Positions 36,636 to 49,506 of a stretch of DNA of 64,000 bases are shown here, one piece after another. The notes under the pieces are model-generated. The model did no database searches and was not told the DNA's origin. It saw only the letters and a program-made list of their open reading frames with translations. This DNA is from Synechococcus sp. KORDI-52 (GTDB lineage Bacteria > Cyanobacteriota > Cyanobacteriia > PCC-6307 > Cyanobiaceae), in contig NZ_CP006271.1 of the NCBI RefSeq assembly GCF_000737595.1, positions 558,001 to 622,000 on the forward strand, read 5' to 3'. A program made the position numbers and the translations under genes. Positions within the stretch are counted from its first letter, which is position 1, and every line of letters starts with the position of its first letter.

Positions 36636-39389
36636 ATGCCTGCCGTGCCCGAACTGGCGAAGACCTACGACCCGGTTGGCACGGAGGCCCGTTGGCAGCA
36701 GGCCTGGGAGGAGCAGGGGGCGTTCCATCCCGACCCGAAGGCCCCCGGTGAGCCGTTCTCGGTGGTGATCCCGCCGCCGAACGTCACCGGCAGCCTGCAC
36801 ATGGGCCATGCCTTCAACACGGCCCTGATCGACACGATCGTGCGCTACCAGCGCTTGGCGGGGAAAAACGTGCTCTGCCTGCCCGGCACCGATCACGCTT
36901 CGATTGCGGTGCAGACGATCCTCGAAAAGCAGCTGAAGGAAGAGTGCAAGACCCGCCACGATCTCGGCCGTGATGCCTTCCTGGAGCGGGCTTGGGAATG
37001 GAAGGCCGAAAGCGGTGGCCGCATCGTGGGCCAGCTGCGGCGGTTGGGGTATTCCGTTGATTGGAAGCGCCAGCGCTTCACCTTGGATGAGGGCCTGAGT
37101 GAGGCGGTGAAGGAGGCCTTCGTGCGGCTGCACGAGCAGGGGCTGATTTACCGCGGTGAGTACCTGGTGAACTGGTGCCCCGCCTCCGGTTCGGCGGTGA
37201 GCGATCTGGAGGTGGAGATGAAGGAGGTGGACGGCCACCTCTGGCATTTCCGCTATCCGCTGAGCAGCGGCGACGGCTACCTGGAGGTGGCCACAACCCG
37301 TCCCGAAACAATGCTGGGCGACACGGCGGTGGCGGTGAACCCCACCGACGAGCGCTACGCCCACCTGGTGGGCCAGACCCTCACACTGCCGTTCGTGGGT
37401 CGGGAGATCCCGATCGTGGCCGACGACCACGTGGAGAAGGAGTTCGGCACCGGCTGCGTCAAGGTGACGCCGGCCCACGACCCCAACGATTTCGCCATCG
37501 GCCAGCGCCACGGTCTGCCCCAGATCACGGTGATGCGCAAGAACGGCACCATGAACAAGGAGGCCGGCCAGTTCGAGGGGCTGGATCGCTTCGAGGCCCG
37601 CAAGGCCGTGGTGGCTGGCCTGGAGGAGCTTGGACTGCTGGTGAAGGTGGAGGACTACCGCCACAGCGTTCCCTATTCCGATCGCGGCAAGGTGCCTGTG
37701 GAGCCGCTGCTCTCCACCCAGTGGTTTGTCAAAACCGAGCCTTTGGCGGCCCGCTGCCGTGAGGCCCTCGAGAAGCAGGACCCCCGCTTCATCCCCGAGC
37801 GCTGGGAGAAGGTTTATCGCGACTGGCTTACCGACATCCGCGACTGGTGCATCAGCCGCCAGCTCTGGTGGGGCCATCGCATCCCCGCCTGGTTCGTGAT
37901 CAGCGAGACCGGTGGCAAGTACACCGACACCACGCCCTATGTGGTGGCCCGCAACGAAGCCGAAGCCTTGGAGAAGGCCAAGGCGGAGTACGGCGCGGCG
38001 GCGGAGATCGAGCAGGACGAAGACGTGCTCGACACTTGGTTTTCCAGTGGCCTCTGGCCCTTCTCCACCCTGGGTTGGCCCGATGCTGACAGCGCTGACC
38101 TGCAGCGCTGGTACCCCACCAGCACCCTGGTGACGGGCTTCGACATCATCTTTTTCTGGGTGGCCCGGATGACGATGATGGCCGGCGCCTTCACCGGCGA
38201 GATGCCCTTCCAGGACGTCTACATCCACGGCCTGGTGCGGGATGAGCAGAACCGCAAGATGAGCAAAAGCGCCGGCAATGGCATCGATCCGCTGCTGCTG
38301 ATCGACCGCTACGGCACCGATGCCCTGCGTTTCGCCCTGGTGCGGGAGGTGGCCGGTGCGGGTCAGGACATCCGCCTGGATTACGACCGCAAGAAGGACA
38401 CCTCCGCCACGGTGGAGGCTTCGCGCAACTTCGCCAACAAGCTCTGGAACGCCACCCGTTTCGCTCTGATGAACCTGGGCGGCGAAACGCCGGCCCAACT
38501 CGGGGATCCCGACCCCGCAGCCCTGCAGCTGGCGGACCGCTGGATCCTCTCTCGCCTGGCCCGGGTGAACCGGGAGACGGCCGAGCGCTACAGCAGCTAC
38601 GGCCTCGGTGAAGCGGCCAAAGGGCTCTATGAGTTCGCCTGGAACGACGTCTGCGATTGGTATCTGGAGCTGAGCAAGCGCCGGCTCAACCCCGGTGAGA
38701 ACCCCTCAGCCGAGGCCCTGGCTGATCAGCGGGTGGCCAAGCAGGTGCTGGCCAAGGTGATTAGCCAGATGCATCTGATGCTGCACCCGTTGATGCCCCA
38801 CCTCACCGAGGAGCTCTGGCACAGCGTCACCGGCGAGCCGGAGACCACCTTCCTGGCCCTGCAGCCCTGGCCGGCCCTGGATGAAAGTGCTCTGGATGAT
38901 GCGTTGGAAGCCTCCTTCGCTGAGCTGATCGGCGCCATCCGTGTGGTGCGCAACCTGCGGGCGGTGGCGGGCCTTAAGCCCTCGCAATCGGTGCCGGTGC
39001 GCTTCGTCACCGGCCGCGGCGAACTGGCGGCTGTGCTCACCAAGGGCAAGGCCGACATCACGGCGCTGACCCGGGCGGAGTCCGTGGCGGTGATGGCGGA
39101 GGCGGAGGCTGATGCGGCTCCAGTGGCCAAGGCCCTGGCGGGGGTGAGCGGTGAGCTGCAGGTGCTGCTGCCGATCGAAGGGCTTGTGGATCTCGATGCG
39201 CTCAAGGGCCGCCTGGAGAAAGACATCGCCAAGGCCGAGAAGGAGATTAAGGGCCTGGCGGGCCGGCTGGGCAACCCCAACTTCGCCGACAAGGCGCCGC
39301 CGGAGGTGGTGGCGGAATGCCAGGCCAACCTTGATGAGAAGCAGGCCCAGGCCGATCTGGCTCGCAAGCGCTTGGCGGATCTGAGCTGA
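36636..39389 (+). CDS. valS: Valyl-tRNA synthetase
   Basis: The 917-residue class Ia synthetase has the HIGH motif as HMGH in [15 protein letters not shown], the editing (CP1) domain with [17 protein letters not shown], the KMSKS loop as [13 protein letters not shown], and the C-terminal coiled-coil arm rich in Lys, Glu and Ala. The ATG at 36636 is chosen although 36618 is also possible. It charges tRNA-Val. Divergent from the solute-binding lipoprotein. Confidence 0.97.
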   Translation: MPAVPELAKTYDPVGTEARWQQAWEEQGAFHPDPKAPGEPFSVVIPPPNVTGSLHMGHAFNTALIDTIVRYQRLAGKNVLCLPGTDHASIAVQTILEKQLKEECKTRHDLGRDAFLERAWEWKAESGGRIVGQLRRLGYSVDWKRQRFTLDEGLSEAVKEAFVRLHEQGLIYRGEYLVNWCPASGSAVSDLEVEMKEVDGHLWHFRYPLSSGDGYLEVATTRPETMLGDTAVAVNPTDERYAHLVGQTLTLPFVGREIPIVADDHVEKEFGTGCVKVTPAHDPNDFAIGQRHGLPQITVMRKNGTMNKEAGQFEGLDRFEARKAVVAGLEELGLLVKVEDYRHSVPYSDRGKVPVEPLLSTQWFVKTEPLAARCREALEKQDPRFIPERWEKVYRDWLTDIRDWCISRQLWWGHRIPAWFVISETGGKYTDTTPYVVARNEAEALEKAKAEYGAAAEIEQDEDVLDTWFSSGLWPFSTLGWPDADSADLQRWYPTSTLVTGFDIIFFWVARMTMMAGAFTGEMPFQDVYIHGLVRDEQNRKMSKSAGNGIDPLLLIDRYGTDALRFALVREVAGAGQDIRLDYDRKKDTSATVEASRNFANKLWNATRFALMNLGGETPAQLGDPDPAALQLADRWILSRLARVNRETAERYSSYGLGEAAKGLYEFAWNDVCDWYLELSKRRLNPGENPSAEALADQRVAKQVLAKVISQMHLMLHPLMPHLTEELWHSVTGEPETTFLALQPWPALDESALDDALEASFAELIGAIRVVRNLRAVAGLKPSQSVPVRFVTGRGELAAVLTKGKADITALTRAESVAVMAEAEADAAPVAKALAGVSGELQVLLPIEGLVDLDALKGRLEKDIAKAEKEIKGLAGRLGNPNFADKAPPEVVAECQANLDEKQAQADLARKRLADLS

Positions 39390-39393
39390 GTCG

Positions 39394-40368
39394 GTGATTC
39401 AGGTTGAGGGGCTGAGCAAGATTTACCGGGTTGCCGAGAAGCAGCCCGGCTTGGCCGGCACCCTGCGCCATTTCATCCGCCGCTGCACCCGGGACGTCAC
39501 CGCGGTGCAGGACGTTTCCTTCCGGATTGAACCTGGGGAGATGGTGGGCTTTCTCGGTGCCAACGGCGCCGGTAAAACGACCACGCTCAAGATGCTCTGC
39601 GGCCTGATTCACCCCAGTGCCGGGGAGGTTCAGGTGGCCGGGCATCGGCCCCAGCGCCGGCAGGCGGACTTTCTGCGCCGGATCACCCTGGTGATGGGGC
39701 AGAAGCAGCAGCTGCTCTGGGACTTGCCGCCGATGGATTCGCTGCGGGTGAATGCGGCCGTCTACGGCATCCCCGATGGCGTGGCTCGGCGGCGGATCAA
39801 CGAGTTGGCAGACCTGCTGGAGCTGGGGGAGGAGCTCACCCGGCCGGTGCGCAAGCTTTCCCTGGGCCAGCGGATGAAGGCCGAGCTGTTGGCGGCACTG
39901 CTGCACGAGCCGGAGGTGCTGTTCCTCGATGAACCGACCCTGGGGTTGGATGTGAATGCTCAGGCCCGGGTGCGTCAGTTTCTGGCGGAGTACAACCGCC
40001 GCACGGGGGCAACGGTGCTGCTTACCAGCCATTACATGGCTGACATCACGGCGTTGTGCTCTCGGGTGCTGTTGATTCATCAGGGGCGGTTGTTCCACGA
40101 CGGCCCCCTCGAGGCGCTGGCTGATCAGCTGGCGCCGGAGCGGGAGGTGCGGTTGGAGTTGGAGTCGCCGGTGGCGCCTGAAGCCTTGGCTGGTTTGGGA
40201 CGGTTGGAGTTGATGGAGGGGTGTGACGTGCGGCTGTTGGTGCCCCGCGATCAGCTCACGGCCGTGGTGGCCCAGCTGCTGGATCGTTTTGCAGTGCGCG
40301 ATCTGGACGTGACCGATCCGCCGATTGAGGAACTGATCGGTGGCCTGTTCCGCCAGGGGCGCGTCTGA
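39394..40368 (+). CDS. ABC transporter ATP-binding protein (ABC-2 export type)
   Basis: The 324-residue protein has Walker A GANGAGKTT, the Q loop MGQKQQLLWDLP, signature LSLGQRMKAELL, Walker B VLFLDEPTLGLD and H loop TSHY. A C-terminal extension is typical of ABC-2 exporter ATPases. It begins at GTG 39394, 5 bases after valS, and forms an operon with two permease genes by TGATG overlaps. Substrate unknown. Confidence 0.9.
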   Translation: MIQVEGLSKIYRVAEKQPGLAGTLRHFIRRCTRDVTAVQDVSFRIEPGEMVGFLGANGAGKTTTLKMLCGLIHPSAGEVQVAGHRPQRRQADFLRRITLVMGQKQQLLWDLPPMDSLRVNAAVYGIPDGVARRRINELADLLELGEELTRPVRKLSLGQRMKAELLAALLHEPEVLFLDEPTLGLDVNAQARVRQFLAEYNRRTGATVLLTSHYMADITALCSRVLLIHQGRLFHDGPLEALADQLAPEREVRLELESPVAPEALAGLGRLELMEGCDVRLLVPRDQLTAVVAQLLDRFAVRDLDVTDPPIEELIGGLFRQGRV

Positions 40369-41165
40369 TGCGGATCTTCGGCCTGAACCGGCGGATCATC
40401 CGGGTGCTGCTGGGCTCCCAGTACGCCCACATGCTCGAGTACCGGGCCGAGATTGCTCTCTGGGCTCTCTCCGGTGTGTTGCCGTTCATCATGCTCAGCG
40501 TCTGGAGTGGCAGCGATGCGCGCTCGGGGCTGGGGCTGGATGGGGTGGCCCTGGATCGCTATTTCCTCAGCGCTTTTCTGGTGCGCCAGTTCTCGGTGGT
40601 GTGGGTGGTCTATGCCTTTGAGGAAGACGCTCTTCTCGGCCGGCTTTCGCCCTATCTGCTGCAACCACTGCACCCACTCTGGCGTTATGTGGCGTCTCAC
40701 CTGGGTGAGCAGCTCACCCGTCTGCCCTTCGCGGCCCTGATCGCTGCGGTGTTCTTTGCGGTGCAGCCCCAGGCCTTCTGGTTGCCGTCGTTGGAGGGCG
40801 TCCTGATGGCCTGGATCGCCACCTGGATGGCCTTTGCCATTGCCTTCCTGTTCCAGAGTCTGATTGCGGCCCTGTGCTTCTGGAGTGAAAAGGCCAGTGC
40901 CCTGGAGAGGCTCCAGTTCATTCCGTTTGTTTTTCTCTCTGGCTTGTTGGCGCCGCTCACGGCCTTCCCTCCGGCGGTGCGGGCTGTGGCCCAGTGGACA
41001 CCGTTTCCGTATCTGATCGACTTTCCGGCTCGGGTGCTGGCGGGCCAGCCGGTGGATCTGCTGGCGGGCTTCGGGGCGCAGCTGGCTTGGATTGCCCTGT
41101 TGTTGCCGCTTGTGCTGCTGCTTTGGCGGGCCGGGGTGCGGCGCTACAGCGCCATGGGGGCCTGA
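40368..41165 (+). CDS. ABC-2 type permease subunit
   Basis: The 265-residue protein has six hydrophobic segments and belongs with ABC-2 family permeases (PF06182-like; FRA-type CSQYAHMLEYRAEIALW and the QSLIAALCFWSEKASALERLQFIPFVFLSGLLAPL block). The ATG at 40368 overlaps the ATPase stop (TGATG). With the second permease it forms a heteromeric membrane domain. The transported substrate is unknown. Confidence 0.85.
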   Translation: MRIFGLNRRIIRVLLGSQYAHMLEYRAEIALWALSGVLPFIMLSVWSGSDARSGLGLDGVALDRYFLSAFLVRQFSVVWVVYAFEEDALLGRLSPYLLQPLHPLWRYVASHLGEQLTRLPFAALIAAVFFAVQPQAFWLPSLEGVLMAWIATWMAFAIAFLFQSLIAALCFWSEKASALERLQFIPFVFLSGLLAPLTAFPPAVRAVAQWTPFPYLIDFPARVLAGQPVDLLAGFGAQLAWIALLLPLVLLLWRAGVRRYSAMGA

Positions 41166-41953
41166 TGAGGCGGTACTGGCGAACCCTGTGTCGCTTCTGG
41201 GGCACAGCCGTGGCGGTGCAGTTGGAATATCAGGTCAACGTCTTGATCGAGCTGCTGGCGGTTGTGATGAGCCTCAGCGGCAGCCTGTTTCTGCTTTCGT
41301 TGTTCTATGGCTCCAATCAGACGTTGGGGGGCTGGAGCTGGGCCCAGGCCCTGATGGTGCAAGGGCTTTATACGGTGTTCGACGGCATGGCCAGCACCTG
41401 GCTGCGCCCCAACCTCGGCGCGATCGTCACCCACGTGCGCGAGGGCACCCTGGATTTCGTGCTGCTCAAGCCGATCGACAGCCAATTCTGGTTGTCGCTT
41501 CGTACGCTGTCCCCAGCGGGGTTGCCGGAAATCTGCCTGGGGCTTGGGCTCCTGCTCTGGGGCAGTCGCCAGGCCGCTGTGGAGTTCAGCCTGTCCTCCG
41601 TTTTCATCGTGCTGGTGATGCTGCTGGCCGGAGGCTTGATCCTCTATTCGCTCTGGTTTCTGATCGCTGCCACCAGCATCTGGTTCGTCAAAACCTGGAA
41701 TGCCACCGAGGTGTTGCGGACGCTGTTGTCCTCCGGCCGTTATCCCCTCACCGCCTATCCACCAACCCTGCGCCTTGTGTTCACTGTGGTGCTGCCAGTG
41801 GCGTTTCTCACCACGGTGCCTGCCCAGGTGTTGCTCGGCGAGGCCGCCGTTCCGATGGTGTTGACTGGCTTGGGCTTGGCAGTGATGTTTTTTGCAGCGG
41901 CGCGGACTTTTTGGTTGTTTGCCCTGCGCTCATACACCTCAGCATCCAGTTGA
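41165..41953 (+). CDS. ABC-2 type permease subunit
   Basis: The 262-residue protein has about six membrane helices and the same family organisation as its neighbour: N-terminal basic helix (RRYWRTLCRFWGTAVAVQLEYQVN), then VMSLSGSLFLLSLFYG and a VREGTLDFVLLKPIDSQFWL loop. The ATG at 41165 overlaps the upstream stop as TGATG; a longer in-frame start inside the first permease is rejected. It completes a three-gene exporter of unknown substrate. Confidence 0.85.
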   Translation: MRRYWRTLCRFWGTAVAVQLEYQVNVLIELLAVVMSLSGSLFLLSLFYGSNQTLGGWSWAQALMVQGLYTVFDGMASTWLRPNLGAIVTHVREGTLDFVLLKPIDSQFWLSLRTLSPAGLPEICLGLGLLLWGSRQAAVEFSLSSVFIVLVMLLAGGLILYSLWFLIAATSIWFVKTWNATEVLRTLLSSGRYPLTAYPPTLRLVFTVVLPVAFLTTVPAQVLLGEAAVPMVLTGLGLAVMFFAAARTFWLFALRSYTSASS

Positions 41954-42101
41954 GAGGACCTGCTAGGCGGATTGACGGTGAAGAACTGGAGGCAGCCCAT
42001 CCTTTAAGGGGGGCGTGCCTGAGCGATTGAAGGGTCGGCATCAAGTGAACCTCTTGTCGTGGATGTGCTTTTGTGTGCGGTATGCGATAGATCGAGCCAA
42101 T

Positions 42102-42118
42102 TCAATCGTTCCGATTGA
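42102..42118 (-). terminator. Possible short hairpin after the GGDEF-EAL gene
   Basis: TCAATCG (42102-42108) and its reverse complement (42112-42118) flank a 3-base loop, 28 bases after the minus-strand stop at 42146. The stem is only 7 bp and has no U run, so this is a weak candidate. Confidence 0.3.
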
Positions 42119-42145
42119 GGTTCAGGGTTGAAATCAATGGGATAA

Positions 42146-44527
42146 TTAATTTTGTCGGCAGCTGCCGTCTGCATTGAAGAGGTAGCCCTGTGCATATTCG
42201 CATCCCAATGATTCGAGAATGCGTTTCTGCTCGAATGTCTCAACTCCTTCTCCGATGAGAAACATGTTGAAGGCTTTGGACATGTCGATAATTGATTTGA
42301 CCAATTCACTCCCTGACTCTTTGTTTAAATTTTTTGTGTATGAGCGATCAAGTTTTAGGCAGCTAAATGGTAATTTCCTCAAAAGCTCGATTGACGAATA
42401 TCCCGTTCCGAAGTCATCAAGATAAAAGCTGACTCCATGGTCTTTTAATTTTGACATATGTGTCTTCGTGGTTTGCAGATCCTGAAGGAGTGCTGTTTCT
42501 GTGATTTCGATGCGGATCAACCCAGGGTTGATCGAACGATCTTCCAGGTTTCTGGTGAAAGTGTCAGGAAAGTTTGGTTCCAGGAATTGAAGTGGGCTGA
42601 TGTTGATTGATATGTAGGTCTTGTTGCCAGGGCTTTGCTCTTTAATCTTGCTCTTGATATTGTCAAGGATTGATGTTGTGAGCAGACCGATAATGCCTGA
42701 TTCTTCTGCGCATTCAATTAGATAGGGAATCGGCTTTTTGAGTGCTGGGCATCGAAACAGAGCTTCATGTCCCACAACGGTTGGGTGATGACTTAAAGCA
42801 TTTCCACCCGAAAGTTCGACAATCGGTTGTAGGAGCAATCCAGTTTCTCCCGTTTCAATCATGTCTCTTAATTTTTCGGACGTATTTGCTTTTGACATAA
42901 TGGCCGATGCCATTCCTTTCTCGTAAATGAAATAACGGTTGCGGCCGATTTCTTTGGCCTTATACAGAGCTATATCGGCTTTATCTAAAAGTGTTGATGC
43001 AGATTCTGAATTGGGGCTATCCAAGCAAATTCCGATGCTGCAGGTGTTGTTGGATCTGCATGCTTCAAGTTGATAGGGATGAGTAAGTCGTAAAAGCAAT
43101 TTTTCTCCCATTGCTTTCACCCTCTCCATCACCAAGGATGAATCTTCCATAGGAAAGCGTGTGATGATAACGAATTCATCGCCTCCAAGTCGGGCGAGAA
43201 AGTCAGTAGGGCGCACACATGACTTGAGGCGATTGGCAAATTCAATGAGGAATTGATCTCCCGTGGTGTGGCCATGGGAGTCATTTAAAAATTTAAAGTT
43301 ATCAACGTCGATCATGAAAACAGCAAGTCGATACTCTTTTCGCAGCAATCCTTTCGTTGATCTAGAGATTTCCTCCTCAAAAGCGGAACGGTTCATTAAG
43401 CCTGTAAGTGTGTCGTGGAATGCAAGGTGTTGGATGCTTTTTTGTTGCTCTTTCTCGCGAGTAATATCATTGGCCACAAGGGCAACGACGCTGGGTTTTT
43501 GATTAATGGCCTCAGTGACGACGGCTTCTATCTTTAGGAAGCATTCCTTTTTTGATCTTGTTTTAACGGCTTTAATTTCTGTCCCTATGGTTGAGTTGGT
43601 TTCTAGATTGCAAGTTTGATTACTCACATTGTTGAGAAATTTTCGAAATCTTCTGTGATCCTCTGGTGCTATAAACTGTTTCCACCATTCATTTGCCTCG
43701 CTCGGTTGATGTTGCTGCATCAGTGCCGTCGTGCTTGCAGAGATCTCCAGCAACATTCTCATCTTTAGCGAGAGTATCGATCGGTCATTGCTGATCTCCC
43801 ACTCCCACCATCCGTCATTGGTGCCTTCAAAGGCTGAGCGCGTGCGTAACTGCGCTTCCTCAAGATCATCGATCAAGCTTGATATCTTTGAAAGCTTCTC
43901 TTTTTCACGTTTTAGCTGGTTCCTGCTGGTTAGAGCAAGTGCTCCAAAAGTTGGGATAAAAATTGTCCCAAATGCACTGAACAAAACCAACTCAATATTT
44001 CTCAGGTTTTTGCGATCGTCTCCGCTTCCGAGTGAATGTCCAGTCAGTGTTCCCAATTGAATATCCCGGTTGCTGATCAAGGCCCGCCCTGTGAAATTCT
44101 CTTTTTTAATGTCTGCAACGTCGGTGGGCATGTCTTCAAGACTGCATTCCGCGGGAACCCTGTTGTAGATTACCTCTGGTTTTTGATCTCTACTGGTTCG
44201 AGTGGCTATTGACAAGCTCTTGCCCTTGTTGTCTGTGACGACAAGGCAGGTGATGCTCGGATTTTCTCGCAGAAGGTTGATGAGATTATTGTCGATATTC
44301 GCGTAATCTTTTAGCAATACTGGGTTTTCAAGTTGTATTGCGATTCTATTGATTACATTCTGAAAGTCAATTTTTTGCTTTTTTTGCAATTGATGTCCAA
44401 GCCACGCATCAGATCCGATTGCGGCGATTGAAAGGCAAACGATTGGTATTGTAAATGGAGTTGATCTCCAGATAAAATTTTTGCATCTAACAGATAGCTG
44501 TTTGATGTTTATATTATGGCGAATCAT
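42146..44527 (-). CDS. Membrane-anchored GGDEF-EAL cyclic-di-GMP protein with PAS-like domain
   Basis: The 793-residue protein has an N-terminal helix (about residues 24-42), a periplasmic stretch to about 178, a second helix (about 179-200), a PAS-like region (about 230-355), then GGDEF (448-452) with the inhibitory-site RxxD as RPTD at 439-442, and an EAL domain with E588, N642, E674 and E677, D704-D705 (DDFGTGYSS), K725, E760. Both catalytic sets look intact, so it may make and degrade c-di-GMP. Base composition is AT-rich compared with the flanks. The ATG at 44527 overlaps the lipoprotein stop by 4 bases, so the lipoprotein is likely its periplasmic input. Confidence 0.88.
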   Translation of the reverse strand: MIRHNINIKQLSVRCKNFIWRSTPFTIPIVCLSIAAIGSDAWLGHQLQKKQKIDFQNVINRIAIQLENPVLLKDYANIDNNLINLLRENPSITCLVVTDNKGKSLSIATRTSRDQKPEVIYNRVPAECSLEDMPTDVADIKKENFTGRALISNRDIQLGTLTGHSLGSGDDRKNLRNIELVLFSAFGTIFIPTFGALALTSRNQLKREKEKLSKISSLIDDLEEAQLRTRSAFEGTNDGWWEWEISNDRSILSLKMRMLLEISASTTALMQQHQPSEANEWWKQFIAPEDHRRFRKFLNNVSNQTCNLETNSTIGTEIKAVKTRSKKECFLKIEAVVTEAINQKPSVVALVANDITREKEQQKSIQHLAFHDTLTGLMNRSAFEEEISRSTKGLLRKEYRLAVFMIDVDNFKFLNDSHGHTTGDQFLIEFANRLKSCVRPTDFLARLGGDEFVIITRFPMEDSSLVMERVKAMGEKLLLRLTHPYQLEACRSNNTCSIGICLDSPNSESASTLLDKADIALYKAKEIGRNRYFIYEKGMASAIMSKANTSEKLRDMIETGETGLLLQPIVELSGGNALSHHPTVVGHEALFRCPALKKPIPYLIECAEESGIIGLLTTSILDNIKSKIKEQSPGNKTYISINISPLQFLEPNFPDTFTRNLEDRSINPGLIRIEITETALLQDLQTTKTHMSKLKDHGVSFYLDDFGTGYSSIELLRKLPFSCLKLDRSYTKNLNKESGSELVKSIIDMSKAFNMFLIGEGVETFEQKRILESLGCEYAQGYLFNADGSCRQN

Positions 44528-45420
44528 TGGAGATATTGTTGCAGATTAAGCTCTTTTATGCTTGCGTAGTCTCTTGTGTAATTCGCTGGAATTGGATGAG
44601 TTAGTTGTGCACTCCTCAGCATTGAGGCATGCCTATCGTCTTGTCTTAGGTTGAGCCAGGCTTGTTGGATGTCTTGAACTTCACTGTTTGGAAGTTTTGT
44701 GGATGCTGAGAATGGGTGTGCTGGAAATTCCAGGGTTTCGGCAATAATTGTTAATTGTGATCGAAGATTCTCGTCTTCGCGCTGGTATGTCAAGAACACT
44801 CCGCCTCCAATGATGCTTGGATCAGTGGCTACGATTCGGTATACATTCTGATGCGTTTTGACATAGCGGACTGGTAAATCAATGCCATTGATGTCGAGAT
44901 AGCTCTTATTCAGCAGTGATGCTCCAAAGGCGGTGCCAAAAGGTGCTACAAATGTTTCATTTTCTATGTCGCTTAACTGTTTAATTCCGCTGCTTTTGTT
45001 CGCCACAATGATTCCCTTGATGTGGCTTTTCTCGTCTCTTATGATGGGTTCATATTTGTCATTATGCTTTGATTGTTGAAAAGGGCACATGAAAGTGTAA
45101 TCAATTTCTTCGGCTTCAATGGCGGCTAGATAGTCTACATTCGATTTGTGATGCTTGATCTCAAAGCAAACATTTGTTTGTTGCCCTATTTTGGTCAAAA
45201 GTGGCCAATATATTGAATGTATATCTGATGCCGTTAATCGGGGAATTGCCGCAAATATTCGTCGTTGGGCTTGAGTTGATGAACTGCCAGCGCAGTCCTG
45301 CTGTTTGATGAAGGTGTCTTTTTTGGTCTTGGATGAGAGTTGCTCATGTGTCGGCTGAGAGTTGTTCGACTTGCAACTTAAAAGGGCAAGCAAAACGATC
45401 AATGAAAGAACTATTTTCAA
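44524..45420 (-). CDS. PhnD-like periplasmic solute-binding lipoprotein
   Basis: The 298-residue protein has a lipoprotein signal ending LLALLSC (C16) and the type II periplasmic binding fold of PhnD/phosphate-phosphonate binding proteins: FAAIPRLTASDIHSIYWPLL, EIDYTFMCPFQQ, FVAPFGTAFGASLLNK and VATDPSIIGGGVF. No ABC permease or ATPase is next to it. Instead it overlaps the GGDEF-EAL gene by 4 bases, suggesting that its ligand controls the membrane protein. The ligand may be phosphonate, phosphite or some other small anion. Low GC like its partner. Confidence 0.85.
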   Translation of the reverse strand: MKIVLSLIVLLALLSCKSNNSQPTHEQLSSKTKKDTFIKQQDCAGSSSTQAQRRIFAAIPRLTASDIHSIYWPLLTKIGQQTNVCFEIKHHKSNVDYLAAIEAEEIDYTFMCPFQQSKHNDKYEPIIRDEKSHIKGIIVANKSSGIKQLSDIENETFVAPFGTAFGASLLNKSYLDINGIDLPVRYVKTHQNVYRIVATDPSIIGGGVFLTYQREDENLRSQLTIIAETLEFPAHPFSASTKLPNSEVQDIQQAWLNLRQDDRHASMLRSAQLTHPIPANYTRDYASIKELNLQQYLQ

Positions 45421-46150
45421 TTGATCACTGCTTCTTTGTGGAATCTAGCTCGGTTTGGGGATGACCAGTATTGGATGGTTGTCTTTTTTTAGGGCTATCC
45501 CACCTGTGCTCTCTTTTTTTGTGGGAGGTGCAATGCTCTCTTCAGTGGTGCTTCGGCTGTTTGATTGTGCTGATTCAGTCTTGGCTTGTGGATCTGCTGG
45601 ATCTTTTGCGCACTCCGTTTGGAGCGCTTCTTTTCATTCCGATCTATGCCTTGTGGGTCACTCTGCTGCTGCCGGGTGTCTGGGCTTCGATGCTGGCGGG
45701 GGTTTTGTATGGGCCTTGGCTTGGTAGCGCCGTTGTCTTCTTCGCTGCCTGCCTGGGGGCTGAAGTGGTGTTCCTGTTAGGTCGTCACTGGTTGCAGGGT
45801 TGGGTGCGCCAGCGGCTGACGCAATGGCCGAAGCTTCATGCAGTTGAGCAGGCTGTAAATCAGGAAGGCTTGAAGTTGGTTCTGTTGACCCGCTTGTCAC
45901 CCGCCTTTCCCTTCTCGTTGCTGAATCTGGCCTATGGCCTCAGCGCTGTGTCCTTACGGGATTACAGTATTGGCTTGATCGGGATTCTTCCGGGCACGGT
46001 TCTGTTTTGCGGGCTCGGCGCCCTGGCCGGTGACGTTGCGCGATTTAATGATGTCCTTGCCGGTGAGGCTGATGGCTTCACCTGGGGTCTTCGTGTGATG
46101 GGTGTCGTGGCCACCTTGGCGGTGGTCTGGCTGGTTGGTCGTGCCGCCCG

Positions 46151-48781
<2,631 letters not shown>

Positions 48782-48825
48782 CACCAGCTCTCAAAGCAGG
48801 GCCGAGTCTGACTGACCACGGCAAG

Positions 48826-49401
48826 ATGGCGCTGATTCGGATCTCCTCCCCCCGTTCTGTGCCTTTGCAGCCCCTGCTGCCGTTGTTTCATCGCCTCAAC
48901 CGGGAGCATTTCGGCGGCGCTTTGGTGGATGGGGGTCAGCCGTTGACGGCGGTGCGTTGGAGCGATGGACGGATGAGCCGCACGGCGGGGTTCTACCGCC
49001 GGGGTCCCGGGGTGGGTGAGGGCCGGGGCAGCGAGATCGTGCTGTCGCGTCCGGTGCTCGAGCCGTTGCCGCAGAGCGCCACGGAAAGCACGCTCTGCCA
49101 CGAGATGATCCATGCCTGGGTGGATCTGGTGCAGCGTCGCCGCGAAAGCCACGGGCCGCTGTTCCGAGCTCGGATGGCTGCCATCAATGCGGCTCAGAGC
49201 CGGTTTCAGGTGAGCATTCGCCACAGCTATCCGGTGCCGCCCAGAACGCCGCGTTGGCTGGCGGTCTGTCCCCGTTGCGGCCGTAGTACCCCCTGCCGGC
49301 GGCGAACGCGCAATGCTGCCTGCCGCTTCTGTTGCATTGAGCACTTTCACGGCCGCTGGGATGCCAGCTGCGTGCTCAGGTACGTGGAGGCGGAGGGCTA
49401 G
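48826..49401 (+). CDS. SprT-like zinc metallopeptidase domain protein
   Basis: The 191-residue protein has the SprT HExxH-type site as HEMIH in TLCHEMIHAWVDL near residues 90-102, with a downstream histidine in RESHGPLFRARM. The C-terminus has a CPRCGRS and CRFCCIEH pair that forms a zinc ribbon. In eukaryotes SprT-like proteins (Spartan) cleave DNA-protein crosslinks; bacterial roles are little studied. The ATG at 48826 starts 44 bases after the divergent gene. Confidence 0.8.
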   Translation: MALIRISSPRSVPLQPLLPLFHRLNREHFGGALVDGGQPLTAVRWSDGRMSRTAGFYRRGPGVGEGRGSEIVLSRPVLEPLPQSATESTLCHEMIHAWVDLVQRRRESHGPLFRARMAAINAAQSRFQVSIRHSYPVPPRTPRWLAVCPRCGRSTPCRRRTRNAACRFCCIEHFHGRWDASCVLRYVEAEG

Positions 49402-49497
49402 ATGGAGGTGTTCTGGCTGTCTCTGGAGTGCGGCGGTGTGGTGATTGTGTTGCTGGGATTGCGGCGGGAACAGTGGTTACGCCGCCGCCGTCGGTAA
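49402..49497 (+). CDS. Candidate 31-residue membrane peptide
   Basis: The ATG at 49402 directly follows the SprT-like stop (TAG ATG). The peptide is MEVFWLSLECGGVVIVLLGL followed by a basic RREQWLRRRRR end: a short hydrophobic span and a strongly positive tail. The tail would stay on the cytoplasmic side. No Shine-Dalgarno is needed if it is translated by re-initiation. It is too short for homology recognition and may be chance. Confidence 0.4.
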   Translation: MEVFWLSLECGGVVIVLLGLRREQWLRRRRR

Positions 49498-49506
49498 CGT
49501 CAGGGG

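Noticed and set aside
36390-38498. 702-codon ORF antisense to valS
   Set aside because: Shadow of valS; rich in Leu, His, Gly and Gln with no domain.
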